Assembly (NCBI GenBank): GCA_947476695.1
Contig: CANJRD010000005.1
Span: 1 to 64,000 of the forward strand
DNA from: Rhodospirillaceae bacterium
Lineage (GTDB): Bacteria; Pseudomonadota; Alphaproteobacteria; Rhodospirillales; Rhodospirillaceae
Direction: 5' to 3'
Length of the DNA stretch: 64,000 nt
In this document: one piece after another, positions 43,901 through 53,453 of the stretch
How positions within the stretch are numbered: position 1 is the first letter of the stretch
Layout of the letters: each line of letters starts with the position of its first letter
Program-made: the position numbers and the translations under genes
The notes under the pieces: generated by a model
Told to the model about the DNA's origin: nothing
Database searches by the model: none
Seen by the model: only the letters and a program-made list of their open reading frames with translations

Positions 43901-44797
43901 TCAGGTCTTCCGGCCGATGACGAACACCGCCGCCTGACGCAGCGGCTCGGCTGCAGGACCAAAAATCTCAATCTGGCCAATAGCCTGCTCTACCAGGCGG
44001 CGAGCTTCAGCTATAGCACCTTCAAGCCCGAGCCGGGAGACAAAAGTCGCCTTGCCTGCGGCGGCATCCTTGCCTGTGGCTTTGCCGGCCACTTGCGCGG
44101 AGCTTTCCACATCAAGGACATCGTCGGCGATCTGGAACGCGAACCCGATGGCTTGTCCATAGGCGCCGAGCGCATCGCGGGCGCTGTCCGGCGCGCCGGC
44201 CAGCACCGCGCCCAAACGGCAGGAACAGGCGATCAGCGCGCCGGTTTTCAGAGACTGCAAGCGGATCAGCCCGGCATCGTCCAGGTTCAGGTTCGGCGCC
44301 TGCAGATCGATCATCTGGCCGCCGACCATACCGGCCGCGCCCGAACCCTTGGCCAGTTCGGTGACCAGCGCGGCGCGCACCGCGCCATCCGGATGCGTCG
44401 CCGGATCGGCCAGCACCTCGAACGCCTGGGTCAGCAGACCGTCGCCGGCCAGGATCGCGGTGGCTTCGTCGAACGCCTTATGCACCGTCGGGCGGCCGCG
44501 GCGCAGATCGTCGTCGTCCATCGCCGGCAGGTCGTCGTGGACCAGCGAATAGCAGTGCACCATCTCCACCGCCGCGCCGGCCCGCAGGGCACGCTCGCGC
44601 GGCACGTTGAACAGATCGGCCGCTGCGACCACCAGGAAAGGCCGCAGGCGCTTGCCGCCGTCCAGCGCCGCATAGCGCATGGCCTCGACGACGCGGCCTT
44701 CCGGCGTGGCGACCGCCGGCAGCAGCCGGTCAAGCGTAGCGTTCACCGCCGTCGCGCATTCCGACAGCGTCGCCGCGAACGAATGGGTCGTGGTCAT
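43901..44797 (-). CDS. ispA: Polyprenyl synthetase (farnesyl/geranylgeranyl diphosphate synthase)
   Basis: 298 residues from ATG 44797, overlapping the xseB stop (ATGA). Isoprenyl chain elongation: GGKRLRPFLVVAAADLF, the first Asp-rich motif HDDLPAMDDDDLRRGRPTVH and the second, GFAFQIADDVLDV. The residues before the first motif (MVHCYSLVHDD, with Tyr-Ser at positions -5/-4) suggest a short product such as farnesyl diphosphate. It sits between xseB and dxs in the isoprenoid block. Confidence 0.95.
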   Translation of the reverse strand: MTTTHSFAATLSECATAVNATLDRLLPAVATPEGRVVEAMRYAALDGGKRLRPFLVVAAADLFNVPRERALRAGAAVEMVHCYSLVHDDLPAMDDDDLRRGRPTVHKAFDEATAILAGDGLLTQAFEVLADPATHPDGAVRAALVTELAKGSGAAGMVGGQMIDLQAPNLNLDDAGLIRLQSLKTGALIACSCRLGAVLAGAPDSARDALGAYGQAIGFAFQIADDVLDVESSAQVAGKATGKDAAAGKATFVSRLGLEGAIAEARRLVEQAIGQIEIFGPAAEPLRQAAVFVIGRKT

Positions 44798-45045
44798 TTT
44801 TCGGGATCGAATGCTTCGACGCCTTTTCCGGCGCCGGTGATCTTCTCGACCTTCATGCGCGCATCGGCGAGCTTCGCTTCGCAATGTTTGCGCAAGGCCG
44901 CGCCACGCTCATAGGCCTTCACGGCTTCATCCAGTTTGACCTGACCGGACTCGAGATCGCGCACGATGCGCTCGAGTTCCTTCATGGCCTCCTCGAATCC
45001 GAGCTTCTGGATGTCCTCCGGCACGGCATCGGTTTTGTTAGCCAT
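44794..45045 (-). CDS. xseB: Exodeoxyribonuclease VII small subunit
   Basis: 83 residues from ATG 45045. GFEEAMKELERIVRDLESGQVKLDEAVKAYERGAALRKHCEAKL is the helical hairpin of XseB, which binds the XseA large subunit to degrade single-stranded DNA. xseA is not in this window. The gene is translationally coupled to ispA and lies 13 bases after the HDAC-like stop, the usual neighbourhood in alphaproteobacteria. Confidence 0.95.
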   Translation of the reverse strand: MANKTDAVPEDIQKLGFEEAMKELERIVRDLESGQVKLDEAVKAYERGAALRKHCEAKLADARMKVEKITGAGKGVEAFDPEK

Positions 45046-45058
45046 CAACGCCAATCCT

Positions 45059-45994
45059 CTAGCTCGCGGCAAGCTTCAGCGTATCGACGTGGGCCACCAC
45101 GCTCGCCGCCAGGGCCTCAAGGTTGTAGCCGCCTTCGAGCACCGAAACCAGCCGTCCGCCGCACAGCGTTTGGGCGGCCTTGGCAAGTTCGCCGGTCACC
45201 CAGGCGAAGTCGGTTTCCGTCAGCTGCAGGTGCGCGAGCGGGTCGTCCTTATGGGCATCGAACCCGGCGGAAACAAGCAGAAAGTCCGGCTTAAAGGCCG
45301 CAAGCGCCGGCAATACTTCCTCGCGGAAACCGGCGCGGAACAGCTCCGGTGCGCTGCCCGGCGCCAGGGGTACGTTGACCACGTTGTTATGCGCGCCCCG
45401 CTCCCGCCGGGAGCCTGTGCCGGGGTAGTTCGGGAACTGATGCGTCGAGGCGTAAAACGCCTCCGCGTCATCCCAGAAAATCTCCTGGGTACCGTTGCCG
45501 TGATGGACGTCGAAGTCGACGATGGCCACGCGCTTGTAGCCGTGGGCGGCGCGGGCATGCAGTGCGCCGACGGCGATGTTGTTGATCAGGCAGAAGCCCA
45601 TGGCGCGTTGCGATTCCGCGTGGTGCCCCGGCGGGCGCACGGCGCAGAACGCGTTGCGCACCTCGCCTTTGGCCACCGCGTCGACGGCGGCGACCAGCGC
45701 GCCCGCGGCTTCGACAATGGCCGGGCCGGAGCCGGGTGACAGGATCGTATCCGCATCGACACGCGCGAAGCCGCTTTTCGGCACGGCCATCAGCACCGTC
45801 TCGACAAATTCGCGGGGATGGGCCCGGCTCATCTGCTCAAGCGTGGCGTCGGGCGCCTTCGCGCGTTTGAGATCGCGGAATGCATCCTGATCCAGCGCCT
45901 TCGTCACCGCGCGAATGCGATCCGGACTTTCCGGGTGACCCGGGCCGGTGTCGTGCTCGACGGAATGCGCGGAGGTAATCAGCAGCGTTGTCAT
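45059..45994 (-). CDS. Histone-deacetylase-family (acetylpolyamine amidohydrolase-like) protein
   Basis: 311 residues from ATG 45994. A zinc hydrolase of the arginase/deacetylase fold: HDTGPGHPESPDRIRAV, the tandem His of RPPGHHAE, the metal and charge-relay DFDVHHGNGTQ, and LVSAGFDAHKDDPLAHL. Bacterial members deacetylate acetylated polyamines or protein lysines. It heads the xseB - ispA - dxs - tlyA run and is divergent from the ROK kinase gene, which starts 69 bases away. Confidence 0.93.
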   Translation of the reverse strand: MTTLLITSAHSVEHDTGPGHPESPDRIRAVTKALDQDAFRDLKRAKAPDATLEQMSRAHPREFVETVLMAVPKSGFARVDADTILSPGSGPAIVEAAGALVAAVDAVAKGEVRNAFCAVRPPGHHAESQRAMGFCLINNIAVGALHARAAHGYKRVAIVDFDVHHGNGTQEIFWDDAEAFYASTHQFPNYPGTGSRRERGAHNNVVNVPLAPGSAPELFRAGFREEVLPALAAFKPDFLLVSAGFDAHKDDPLAHLQLTETDFAWVTGELAKAAQTLCGGRLVSVLEGGYNLEALAASVVAHVDTLKLAAS

Positions 45995-46063
45995 GGTGAC
46001 TTTGGGGCTAGGGTCATGCCGCAATGCTAGCTCAGCGCAAATGGCGCGGCTACTCTGCCCGGT

Positions 46064-46978
46064 ATGACAACGCCCGCGCCCATTCGTATCGGCATCGACC
46101 TCGGCGGCACCAAGATCGAAGCGCTGGCGCTCGATCGCGCGGGCGCGGTGCGGTTCCGCGAACGTATCGCCACGCCGCCCGATCCCTATGCCAATACGAT
46201 TGTCGCGATCACGTCGCTGGTGCGCGCCGCTGAAGCGGCTACCGGCAGTTCCGCAGCGAATGGCACGGCGACGGTCGGCGTCGGTATTCCCGGCACGATC
46301 TCACCGGCCACCGGCTTGGTGAAGAACGCCAACTCCGTAAGGCTGATCGGCCATCCGCTGGACCGCGATCTCGCCGCCGCCGTCGGCGCCCCCGTCCGCT
46401 TAGGCAACGACGCCGATTGTTTCGCGCTGTCCGAAGCCAGCGATGGCGCGGGCGCGGGCGCCAAGAACGTTTTCGGGATCATTCTCGGCACCGGCGTGGG
46501 CGGTGGGTTGGTCATCGATGGACGTGTCGTCGGCGGACCCAACGCCATCGCCGGGGAATGGGGCCACAATCCCCTGCCCTGGCCAACCGTCGCGGAAATG
46601 TCCGGCCCATCCTGCTATTGCGGCCGGCGCGGCTGCATCGAGACCTTCCTCTCAGGTCCGGCCTTACGCTGCGATCACCCCGCACAGCTGTCCCCGCCCG
46701 ACATCATCGCAGCGGCTGAACACGGCGACCCCGTCGCCGTCGCGACGCTGGATCGCTATGTCGAAAGGCTGGCGCGCGCGCTGGCCAGCGTCATCAACAT
46801 CGTCGATCCGCATGTGATCGTGGTCGGCGGCGGGCTATCCAACGTCGCGCGCATCTACACCGATGTGCCGAGGCTGTGGGGACGCCACGTGTTCTCGGAC
46901 ACGGTCGCGACCAAGCTGCTGCCGCCGATGCACGGCGACGCCAGCGGCGTGCGCGGCGCGGCGTGGTTGTGGCCTTAG
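46064..46978 (+). CDS. ROK family sugar kinase (fructokinase-like)
   Basis: 304 residues. ATP-dependent sugar kinase: IGIDLGGTKIEALAL at the phosphate site, catalytic Asp in LGNDADCFALSEA, GIILGTGVGGGLV, and the zinc-binding part GEWGHNPLPW with CYCGRRGCIETFLSGP. The order fits fructokinase/Mak or N-acetylglucosamine kinase in the ROK family. It is cytosolic and convergent with EipB (4-base gap). The sugar cannot be settled from sequence. Confidence 0.92.
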   Translation: MTTPAPIRIGIDLGGTKIEALALDRAGAVRFRERIATPPDPYANTIVAITSLVRAAEAATGSSAANGTATVGVGIPGTISPATGLVKNANSVRLIGHPLDRDLAAAVGAPVRLGNDADCFALSEASDGAGAGAKNVFGIILGTGVGGGLVIDGRVVGGPNAIAGEWGHNPLPWPTVAEMSGPSCYCGRRGCIETFLSGPALRCDHPAQLSPPDIIAAAEHGDPVAVATLDRYVERLARALASVINIVDPHVIVVGGGLSNVARIYTDVPRLWGRHVFSDTVATKLLPPMHGDASGVRGAAWLWP

Positions 46979-46982
46979 GAAC

Positions 46983-47840
46983 TCAGCCGCCGCAGGGCGA
47001 CGCGGCAACGGGCTCTACCTTCGCGAGGTCGAAGGCCAGCGTGAAGCCGCCGAAGTCCTGCACCAGATGTCGCGCGATGCCGTTGGGGCCCACGGACATC
47101 ATCAGTTCGTACGCCGGCGCGTCCTCGTCTGATTCGAGTTGATAGTAGGCCATCGCCAAGGGCCACGCGGAACCGCGTGTGAGATCGCCGCTTTGTGCCA
47201 CCGCTACCGGATCACGTCGCGACGGACCGACCACCGCACTGATGCGATACGGCCCGTCGTCGAAGGAACCGTCGATCACCGGTCGATTGACGAAGTGCTC
47301 GCCCTTCTCCGCCGCGTCCAGCACCGCGACGAGATGGTTGGTGGACAACAGCGTGCCTTCCGGCAGGTCGAACGAGACATCTTGCTCGCCGTGATAGCTC
47401 GCCTTGCCGGCGCCTTTGGCGTCCAGCGTGACTTCGCCGTGATAGGAATCCTTCACCGCGCCGTTCTCGCGCGTCAGCATACGGAACGTGGCGGAGCGAT
47501 TGTTCTTCGCCTCCCACGCCGCATAACGCTGATCGAGTTCGCTGTCGTCGCCATTCGCCATACCCATGTCGAGGTGCATGGCGGACTCCACCGTGTAGCC
47601 GTCGCAGCGATCGGTGAGCGTGTAGGTCATCGTGCCGCGCGTATAGCGCACACCGTCGCGCTGGCTCGCGCGCACTAGCGACACGTTGTAGACCGCACGA
47701 TGCGACGCGAGCGTCACCGTCGGCGCCGTGACCGCCGAAACACTCGGCGCCGGCGCCGTCTGCGCCGTCGCCATCGGTGCGAAAGTCAGTCCCGCAAGGA
47801 CCAGCACGGCATCACGAGTCGCGCGATATCGTTTTGACAA
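46983..47840 (-). CDS. EipB-like periplasmic envelope-integrity protein (DUF1849)
   Basis: 285 residues if started at TTG 47840, which gives a good signal peptide (SKRYRATRDAVLVLAGL, cleaved near ATAQ); GTG 47807 is the alternative. The frame is open much further upstream, but those residues look non-coding. The mature protein is beta-rich: RAVYNVSLVRASQRDGVRYTRG, TDRCDGYTVESAMHLDM, FVNRPVIDGSFDDGPYRISAVVG. Cys79 and the C-terminal Cys283 (SPCGG) match the two cysteines that form a disulphide in Brucella EipB. It is needed for envelope integrity in that organism. It is convergent with the ROK gene. Confidence 0.88.
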   Translation of the reverse strand: MSKRYRATRDAVLVLAGLTFAPMATAQTAPAPSVSAVTAPTVTLASHRAVYNVSLVRASQRDGVRYTRGTMTYTLTDRCDGYTVESAMHLDMGMANGDDSELDQRYAAWEAKNNRSATFRMLTRENGAVKDSYHGEVTLDAKGAGKASYHGEQDVSFDLPEGTLLSTNHLVAVLDAAEKGEHFVNRPVIDGSFDDGPYRISAVVGPSRRDPVAVAQSGDLTRGSAWPLAMAYYQLESDEDAPAYELMMSVGPNGIARHLVQDFGGFTLAFDLAKVEPVAASPCGG

Positions 47841-48153
47841 CGAACGGGTTTTCCCGCCAACGCCGTGGCAAAAAGTCCGCACAAATTGCAAGGAAATAGC
47901 ACGCGTAACCTGAACATCCCCCCAGGTCCTGCCAACCTCGCAGTTGTAGATGCACGGCACTTTTACAAGCATTTGCAAGACTTTGCTGACCATCTTCGCT
48001 AGGCACCTGTGAAACATCGCGCGTCTGAGGATCATACGCGACCCGCCTTGCGCCAAGCCCTCTTCGGGCCACGCGTATCTACGTGCTTTGCCCTGGTTGA
48101 CCCTATACACACGGGCAAAGAGAGTACCGCCCTGGGGGAGAGGGAGTCATCAC
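47841..48153. other. Intergenic region between EipB and diguanylate cyclase genes
   Basis: 313 bases between divergent starts. An open frame crosses part of it on the reverse strand as an extension of the EipB gene, but lacks a recognisable domain. It must hold the promoters for both genes. The forward gene has a strong purine-rich RBS (GGGGGAGAGGGAG) just before its ATG. I find no clear sigma-70 pair, operator or RNA. Confidence 0.6.
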
Positions 48154-48870
48154 ATGTCCAGCGTGCAACCGGCTGCGCCGCTCGCGCAGTCTGCACCGGA
48201 GCCTGAGCGTGAGGGAATCGTCACCAAGCTGACTCAGCTGGTGAAGATCACCGAGAACGCTGTCCCTGCCCCCTCCTCGGCCGTCCAGCAAATTGCCCAG
48301 ATCGCGCACACGCTCGTGGCGGAAATCACGACGCACCTGCGCGAGCAGGACAAGCGCATCGCCGAACTTGAGCATCTCGCCACGACCGATCCGTTGACGC
48401 GCGTGATGAACCGTCGCGGCTTCGAGGAACGGCCGGCCCACGAACTTCAGATCGCGCGCCGTCACGGCGTCGGCGGCATGCTGATCTTCGTCGACTTGGA
48501 CGGATTCAAGCCGGTCAACGACACGTTCGGCCATGCGGCCGGCGATCAGGTGTTGGTGACGGTCGGCAACCTGCTCAAAGGCCACATCCGCACCACCGAC
48601 TATCTCGGCCGGATGGGCGGCGACGAATTCGCCATCCTTCTGCCGCGCTCGAACAAGCGCAACGGCTTGCGCCGCGCGGAAGAACTCGATCGCAAGCTCA
48701 ACAATGCCTACGCCCCGTGGAACGATCAGCAGATCCCGATCCACGCCAGCTGCGGCGTGCACATATACTCCGCGCAGGCGGAAATGGCGCAGCTGCTCGA
48801 GGCAGCCGACGAGGCCATGTACAAGATCAAGCAAGAGCGCAAACTGAAGGGCCTGGCGGCGATCCGCTAG
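48154..48870 (+). CDS. GGDEF-domain diguanylate cyclase
   Basis: 238 residues from ATG 48154. A short N-terminal helical part (about 40-75) precedes one GGDEF domain: DPLTRVMNRRGFEE, FVDLDGFKPVNDTFGHAAGDQVL, the intact active site GGDEF at 155-159, and SCGVHIYSA. The product-inhibition I-site RxxD (RTTD, 146-149) lies exactly 5 residues before GGDEF, so it should be an active, feedback-inhibited synthase of cyclic di-GMP. There is no EAL domain, signal peptide or membrane helix. It is monocistronic with a terminator behind. Confidence 0.95.
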   Translation: MSSVQPAAPLAQSAPEPEREGIVTKLTQLVKITENAVPAPSSAVQQIAQIAHTLVAEITTHLREQDKRIAELEHLATTDPLTRVMNRRGFEERPAHELQIARRHGVGGMLIFVDLDGFKPVNDTFGHAAGDQVLVTVGNLLKGHIRTTDYLGRMGGDEFAILLPRSNKRNGLRRAEELDRKLNNAYAPWNDQQIPIHASCGVHIYSAQAEMAQLLEAADEAMYKIKQERKLKGLAAIR

Positions 48871-48887
48871 TCCCTCATCGCGACGCA

Positions 48888-48921
48888 AAAAAAGGCGAAG
48901 CACTTGGCTTCGCCTTTTTTC
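48888..48921. terminator. Bidirectional Rho-independent terminator between diguanylate cyclase and aspS
   Basis: AAAAAAGGCGAAGC (48888-48901), a 5-base loop, then GCTTCGCCTTTTTT (48907-48920): a 14-base-pair stem with an A-tract on one side and a T-tract on the other, so it works for both convergent genes (ends at 48870 and 48941). Confidence 0.95.
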
Positions 48922-48940
48922 ATTTGAACCGATCCGTCTC

Positions 48941-50752
48941 TCAGGCGCCGTCTTTAGGCGCGTCCTTCGCCGGCTCTTTCGGCTTCGGCAGATCGAGCTT
49001 GATGTGCAGCTCGCGCAGCTGCTTCTGCGACACGACGTTCGGGGCCTGCATCAGCAAGTCTTCCGCCTTGCCGTTCATCGGGAAGATGATGACTTCGCGG
49101 ATGTTCGGCTCTTCGGCCAACAACATCACGATACGGTCGATGCCCGGGGCCGAGCCGCCGTGCGGCGGCGCGCCGTACTTGAAGGCATTCAGCATGCCGC
49201 CGAACCGCGCCTCGACGTCGGCGTTGGAATAGCCGGCGATCTCGAAGGCCTTGTACATGATGTCGGGACGATGGTTGCGGATCGCGCCCGAGGACAGTTC
49301 CACGCCGTTGCAGACGATGTCGTACTGATACGCCTTGATCGTCAGCGGGTCCTGATTCAGCAGCGCTTCCATGCCGCCCTGCGGCATCGAGAACGGGTTG
49401 TGGCTGAATTCGATCTGGCCCGTGTCGTCGTTGCGCTCGAACATCGGGAAGTCGACGATCCAGCAGAACTTGAACTGGTCCTTTTCGAGCAGGCCGAGTT
49501 CGTCGCACAGGCGCGTGCGCACGAGGCCAGCGAACTTCGAGGCCGACAGTTCCTTGTCGCAGGCGAAGAACACGCTGTCGCCGTCCTTTACGCCGGTCGC
49601 GGCCTTGATGGCGGCGACACGGTCCGCGTCGAGGTTCTTGGCAATCGGGCCTTGGGCCTGGCCATCCTTGTACTGGATGTAGCCCAAGCCGCCGGCGCCG
49701 TTCTCGCGCGCCCATTCGTTGAGCTTATCGAAGAAGCTGCGCGGACGATCGGCCGAGCCCGGCGCGGGGATCGCGCGCACGACCGAGCCCTTCTCGATGT
49801 TCTTGGCGAAAAGGCCGAAGCTGGAGCCGCGGAAGGCTTCCGTCACGTCGGAGATGATCAGCGGGTTGCGCAGGTCCGGCTTATCGTTGCCGTACTTCAG
49901 CATCGATTCCAGATACGGAATGCGGATGAACGGCGGCTTCGTCACCGTGCGTCCGCGATTGAATTCCTCGAACAGGCCCGCGAGCACGGGCTCGATGGCG
50001 TTGAAGACGTCGTCCTGGGTGACGAAGGCCATCTCGAAATCGAGCTGGTAGAATTCGCCCGGCGAACGGTCGGCGCGGCTGTCTTCGTCGCGGAAGCAGG
50101 GCGCGATCTGGAAATAGCGATCGAAGCCCGAGGTCATGATCAGCTGTTTGAACTGCTGCGGCGCCTGCGGCAGCGCGTAGAACTTGCCCGGATGGATACG
50201 CGACGGCACCAGGAAGTCGCGCGCGCCTTCCGGCGACGACGCGGTCAGGATCGGCGTCTGGAACTCGACGAAGCCCTGATCCCACATGCGGCGGCGGATC
50301 GAGGCGATCACCTTCGAGCGCAGCAGGATGTTGTCGCGCATCTTCTCGCGGCGCAGATCGAGGAAGCGGTACGAGAGGCGCTGGTCTTCCGAGTATTCCT
50401 GTTCGCCGGCGACCTGGATCGGCAGCACCGCGGCTTCGGACAAAATCTCGACGCTGGCGACCACCAACTCGATATGGCCGGTGGCGAGCTTATCGTTGAT
50501 GGTCTCGGCACTGCGCGGCACCACTTTGCCGGTGACCGAGATCACGCTTTCCGGACGCACGGCCTCGAGGGTCTTGAACACGGCGCTGGAGATGTCGCAC
50601 ACGCACTGGGTCAGCCCGTACATGTCGCGCAGATCGACGAACAGCAGATTGCCGTGGTCGCGCTTGCGGTGGACCCAGCCGGCGATCCGCACCTCTTGGC
50701 CGGCGTGTTCCGGGCGAAGGGCGGCGCAAGTATGACTGCGGTAGCGATGCAT
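48941..50752 (-). CDS. aspS: Aspartyl-tRNA synthetase, probably non-discriminating
   Basis: 603 residues from ATG 50752 ([19 protein letters not shown]); upstream residues are not homologous. A class II synthetase with an OB-fold anticodon domain, then motif 1, motif 2 ([22 protein letters not shown]), the bacterial GAD insertion and motif 3 (GIDRIVMLL). The N-terminal KRDHGNLLF carries His33; this residue marks enzymes that charge both tRNA-Asp and tRNA-Asn, with Asn made later by GatCAB. That reading is inference. It is divergent from rnd (about 200-base gap). Confidence 0.96.
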   Translation of the reverse strand: MHRYRSHTCAALRPEHAGQEVRIAGWVHRKRDHGNLLFVDLRDMYGLTQCVCDISSAVFKTLEAVRPESVISVTGKVVPRSAETINDKLATGHIELVVASVEILSEAAVLPIQVAGEQEYSEDQRLSYRFLDLRREKMRDNILLRSKVIASIRRRMWDQGFVEFQTPILTASSPEGARDFLVPSRIHPGKFYALPQAPQQFKQLIMTSGFDRYFQIAPCFRDEDSRADRSPGEFYQLDFEMAFVTQDDVFNAIEPVLAGLFEEFNRGRTVTKPPFIRIPYLESMLKYGNDKPDLRNPLIISDVTEAFRGSSFGLFAKNIEKGSVVRAIPAPGSADRPRSFFDKLNEWARENGAGGLGYIQYKDGQAQGPIAKNLDADRVAAIKAATGVKDGDSVFFACDKELSASKFAGLVRTRLCDELGLLEKDQFKFCWIVDFPMFERNDDTGQIEFSHNPFSMPQGGMEALLNQDPLTIKAYQYDIVCNGVELSSGAIRNHRPDIMYKAFEIAGYSNADVEARFGGMLNAFKYGAPPHGGSAPGIDRIVMLLAEEPNIREVIIFPMNGKAEDLLMQAPNVVSQKQLRELHIKLDLPKPKEPAKDAPKDGA

Positions 50753-50949
50753 CAGCGAAAGTCCTGGCAGGGGGTAAGCGAAGCGCGCCGGCGCAGGTTC
50801 AACCGTTGGGGCGCGAAAAGGCCCAAAAAGCACGCCGCCGGGCGGCGTGAAAGCACACGGATCGACGCCTTTTGTCAAGACTTTGAGCCTTTTGCGACGG
50901 CCCACGCGCCGGTTGCGGCGACGGGGACGAGCCGTTAGAACTGCCGCCC

Positions 50950-52104
50950 ATGAGCCTGATCACTGAGACGGCCTCCCTGGCGGCCTTTTGCGGCCGTCTG
51001 CGCGGCGCAGAATTCGTTACGGTCGACACCGAGTTCATGCGTGAGACCACCTACTGGGCGAAGCTTTGCCTGGTACAGGTCGCCGGACCGGATGAAGCCT
51101 ATTGCATCGATCCCCTGGCGCCGGGCATCGACCTGCAGCCTTTGTACGATCTGCTGGCCGATCCCGCGATCCTCAAGGTCTTCCACGCCGGGCGACAGGA
51201 TCTCGAAATCTTCTTCAATGCCACCAAATCCGTCCCGACCCCGGTCTTCGATACCCAGGTCGCCGCCATGGTCTGCGGCTTTGGCGATCAGGTCGGCTAC
51301 GAGACCCTGGTGGCCAAACTGGCCGGGGCGCGGCTCGACAAGTCGCAGCGCTTCACGGACTGGTCCCTGCGCCCCCTGACCGAGCGCCAAGTCACCTACG
51401 CGCTCGCCGACGTGACCCACCTGCGCAAGGCCTACACGGCCCTCAGCAAGACGCTGAAACAGACGGGGCGGAGCGGTTGGCTCGACGAGGAACTCGGCAC
51501 CCTGCTCGATCCCGCGACCTATCAGAACGACCCCAAGGATTCCTGGCGCCGCATCAAGGCGCGCACGCGCAGCCCGCGTATGCTGGCCGTGCTGCAATCG
51601 CTCGCCGCCTGGCGCGAGAACACCGCCCAGGCGCTGGATATGCCGCGCCAGCGTGTGGCCAAGGACGACGCCCTGCTCGAACTGGCCGCCAGCATGCCGG
51701 CGAACGCTGAGGACATTAAGCGCTCGCGGCTCGCCAAGCCGCTGGCCAGCGGCAAGTTCGTCGACGGCGTCCTCGCCGCCGTGGCCGCCGCCCGCGCTCT
51801 GCCGGAAGACCAGTGCCCGAAGTTGGAGAAGTCCGACGGCTGGGACAATCAGGCCCCGCGCGCGATGGTCGACCTGCTCAAGCTGCTGTTGAAGACCATC
51901 AGCGAAAAACACAACGTCGCGCAGCGGCTGATCGCCACCAGCGACGAGCTGGAAGACATCGCCAATGCGGACGAAGCCGATGTGCCCGCCATGCACGGCT
52001 GGCGCCGCGAGCTGTTCGGCAACGAGGCGCTGAAGCTCAAGCACGGCAAGATCGCCATCGGCCTCTCGGCCAACGGCCAGAACGTCGAAGTCTTCGAGCG
52101 CTAG
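50950..52104 (+). CDS. rnd: Ribonuclease D
   Basis: 384 residues, ATG. A 3'-to-5' exonuclease of the DEDD family that trims tRNA precursors and other RNAs. The exo motifs are [11 protein letters not shown] (Asp26 and Glu28), [12 protein letters not shown] and [12 protein letters not shown] (Tyr and Asp). HRDC-like C-terminal domains follow (about 205-290 and 300-370). The length matches RNase D. It is divergent from aspS, a conserved neighbour in alphaproteobacteria. It is convergent with a small secreted protein gene (6-base gap). Confidence 0.95.
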   Translation: MSLITETASLAAFCGRLRGAEFVTVDTEFMRETTYWAKLCLVQVAGPDEAYCIDPLAPGIDLQPLYDLLADPAILKVFHAGRQDLEIFFNATKSVPTPVFDTQVAAMVCGFGDQVGYETLVAKLAGARLDKSQRFTDWSLRPLTERQVTYALADVTHLRKAYTALSKTLKQTGRSGWLDEELGTLLDPATYQNDPKDSWRRIKARTRSPRMLAVLQSLAAWRENTAQALDMPRQRVAKDDALLELAASMPANAEDIKRSRLAKPLASGKFVDGVLAAVAAARALPEDQCPKLEKSDGWDNQAPRAMVDLLKLLLKTISEKHNVAQRLIATSDELEDIANADEADVPAMHGWRRELFGNEALKLKHGKIAIGLSANGQNVEVFER

Positions 52105-52110
52105 CCGCGC

Positions 52111-52452
52111 CTACCGCATCGCCTCCAGCGCACGGCCTTCGTCGCGGCTCATCGGTGTGATGGCGGCGACGCCGCACCGCTGCCCGGCGCCCAACGGCGA
52201 GATCTGATCGCCGGGACACAGCTTCTCCAAAGACGTGGCATAGGCAAAGGCGTTGCGCCTCTTCAGGTCGTTGCACTGACCCTGCAGAGCAATCTTCACA
52301 TAGCCCTTGTTCTTGAGCGCCGCGACGATGGTGCTGTCGTCCACAACCTGCGTGCCGGCGACGTAGGCCAGACTCAGGCAGCCTTGCGCCGCAGCAGGTA
52401 ACGCCGACAAGGCAAGCGTGACCGCTGCCAACGCCGCAATCGTGGACCGCAT
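52111..52452 (-). CDS. Small secreted Cys-containing protein of unknown function
   Basis: 113 residues, ATG. A signal peptide (ALSALPAAAQG) leaves a mature protein of about 90 residues with four cysteines (CLSL, GQCND, KLCPGDQ and QRCGV), probably two disulphides. It resembles the small secreted DUF6491-type proteins, but I am not certain. The gene is in the rnd - ppx interval, convergent with rnd, and starts 124 bases downstream of the metallo-beta-lactamase stop on the same strand. Confidence 0.7.
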   Translation of the reverse strand: MRSTIAALAAVTLALSALPAAAQGCLSLAYVAGTQVVDDSTIVAALKNKGYVKIALQGQCNDLKRRNAFAYATSLEKLCPGDQISPLGAGQRCGVAAITPMSRDEGRALEAMR

Positions 52453-52575
52453 GATCTCGCTCCTGAAACGCCTGTACCGATGAGAGTAGAGGGAACGATT
52501 CAGGCAACTTTACGGCGATGGCGAACGTACGCCGTTATTCTTGCGTCGCTTCGCGCCAAAGGACGACAACTTGGT

Positions 52576-53448
52576 TTATTCCGCCCGCTCTTTCGCGATC
52601 TCGGCTTCGATCAGCTTGGCGGACGTATCGAGATACGCCCGGCAGCCTTGAGGATCGACGAACGCGTCGACCTGGCCGGCCTGCACTTTGGCGGCCTTAG
52701 CTTTCATATTGAAGAATATCCCGTGCGATCCCAACCCGATGTCACAGGGCAGGCTGCGCAATGTTTTCACAGAACTGCGGAAGTCCTCTGCTATGCCTGC
52801 GTAGCTTGGATTCTTCACAAGCCGGTATTGCGGCAAGGCTGTCAGACTGCACACGAATAAAACGTCGGTCGGCTTGCCCGCGACGCGCGTTGTCATTGTC
52901 CAACTCGTGCAGCCGCGCGTGTGTCCGGGCGTAAGATGGATTGTTAAGCTCGCGCGTCCGACCGACAGCTTTTGCCCGTCTTTCAGGTTTTCATCAACGC
53001 GAACGGCGGGAAAGGCGTTGGTGTCAGCGCCATCGAATTGCGCCTTGCCGCCGTTCTCGAGCACCCCTTTGTCCGCCTGACTGGCATAAAGTTTCGCGCC
53101 ACTGGCGGCCTTGAGTGCTGCGAGCCCGCCTGCATGGTCGAAGTGGGCATGGCTGTTGAGCAGAACTTTGACTTTCTTGATGTCGAAGCCGAGCACTTTG
53201 ATGTTGGCTTCGATAATCGGCGCCGTCTGCTCGAACCCGCCGTCGGTAAGGATCAACCCGTCGCCGCCGTCGATGAGAAACGCGGTCACGTCGCTCGCAC
53301 CTACATAGTAGATGTCGTCACTGATTTTGAACGGTGTCTGCGGCTGGTTATTCTGCGCATACCCTGGCGGCAGTTCAGCGGCCTGCGCCGTGAACGTCAG
53401 CAGCGCTGCGTAACATCCGGCCAGGATCGCACGCATCGACGCCCCCAT
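52576..53448 (-). CDS. Subclass B3 metallo-beta-lactamase
   Basis: 290 residues from ATG 53448. A signal peptide (LLTFTAQAAE) is followed by an MBL fold: LIDGGDGLILTDGG, the metal motif NSHAHFDHAGG (His100, His102, Asp104, His105), TPGHTRGCTSW (His176) and GSHGIFF (His242). The full zinc-ligand set and the GHT and HAHxDH spacing fit subclass B3, which includes chromosomal enzymes of Caulobacter and its relatives. It would act in the periplasm on penicillins, cephalosporins and carbapenems, or on another amide or ester. It begins 5 bases after the ppx stop, so is probably co-transcribed with ppk1 and ppx. Confidence 0.88.
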   Translation of the reverse strand: MGASMRAILAGCYAALLTFTAQAAELPPGYAQNNQPQTPFKISDDIYYVGASDVTAFLIDGGDGLILTDGGFEQTAPIIEANIKVLGFDIKKVKVLLNSHAHFDHAGGLAALKAASGAKLYASQADKGVLENGGKAQFDGADTNAFPAVRVDENLKDGQKLSVGRASLTIHLTPGHTRGCTSWTMTTRVAGKPTDVLFVCSLTALPQYRLVKNPSYAGIAEDFRSSVKTLRSLPCDIGLGSHGIFFNMKAKAAKVQAGQVDAFVDPQGCRAYLDTSAKLIEAEIAKERAE

Positions 53449-53453
53449 CACGC

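Noticed and set aside
42218-44914. An 898-codon open frame on the forward strand across dxs, ispA and part of xseB
   Set aside because: It spans three clear reverse-strand genes and has shadow-type composition (His, Arg, Gly, Ala, Gln).
47841-48110. N-terminal extension of the EipB gene
   Set aside because: The extra 90 codons contain no domain and would bury the signal peptide; TTG 47840 gives a normal secreted protein.
49004-50938. A 644-codon forward frame opposite aspS
   Set aside because: Same reasoning: antisense to a full aspartyl-tRNA synthetase with no recognisable motifs.
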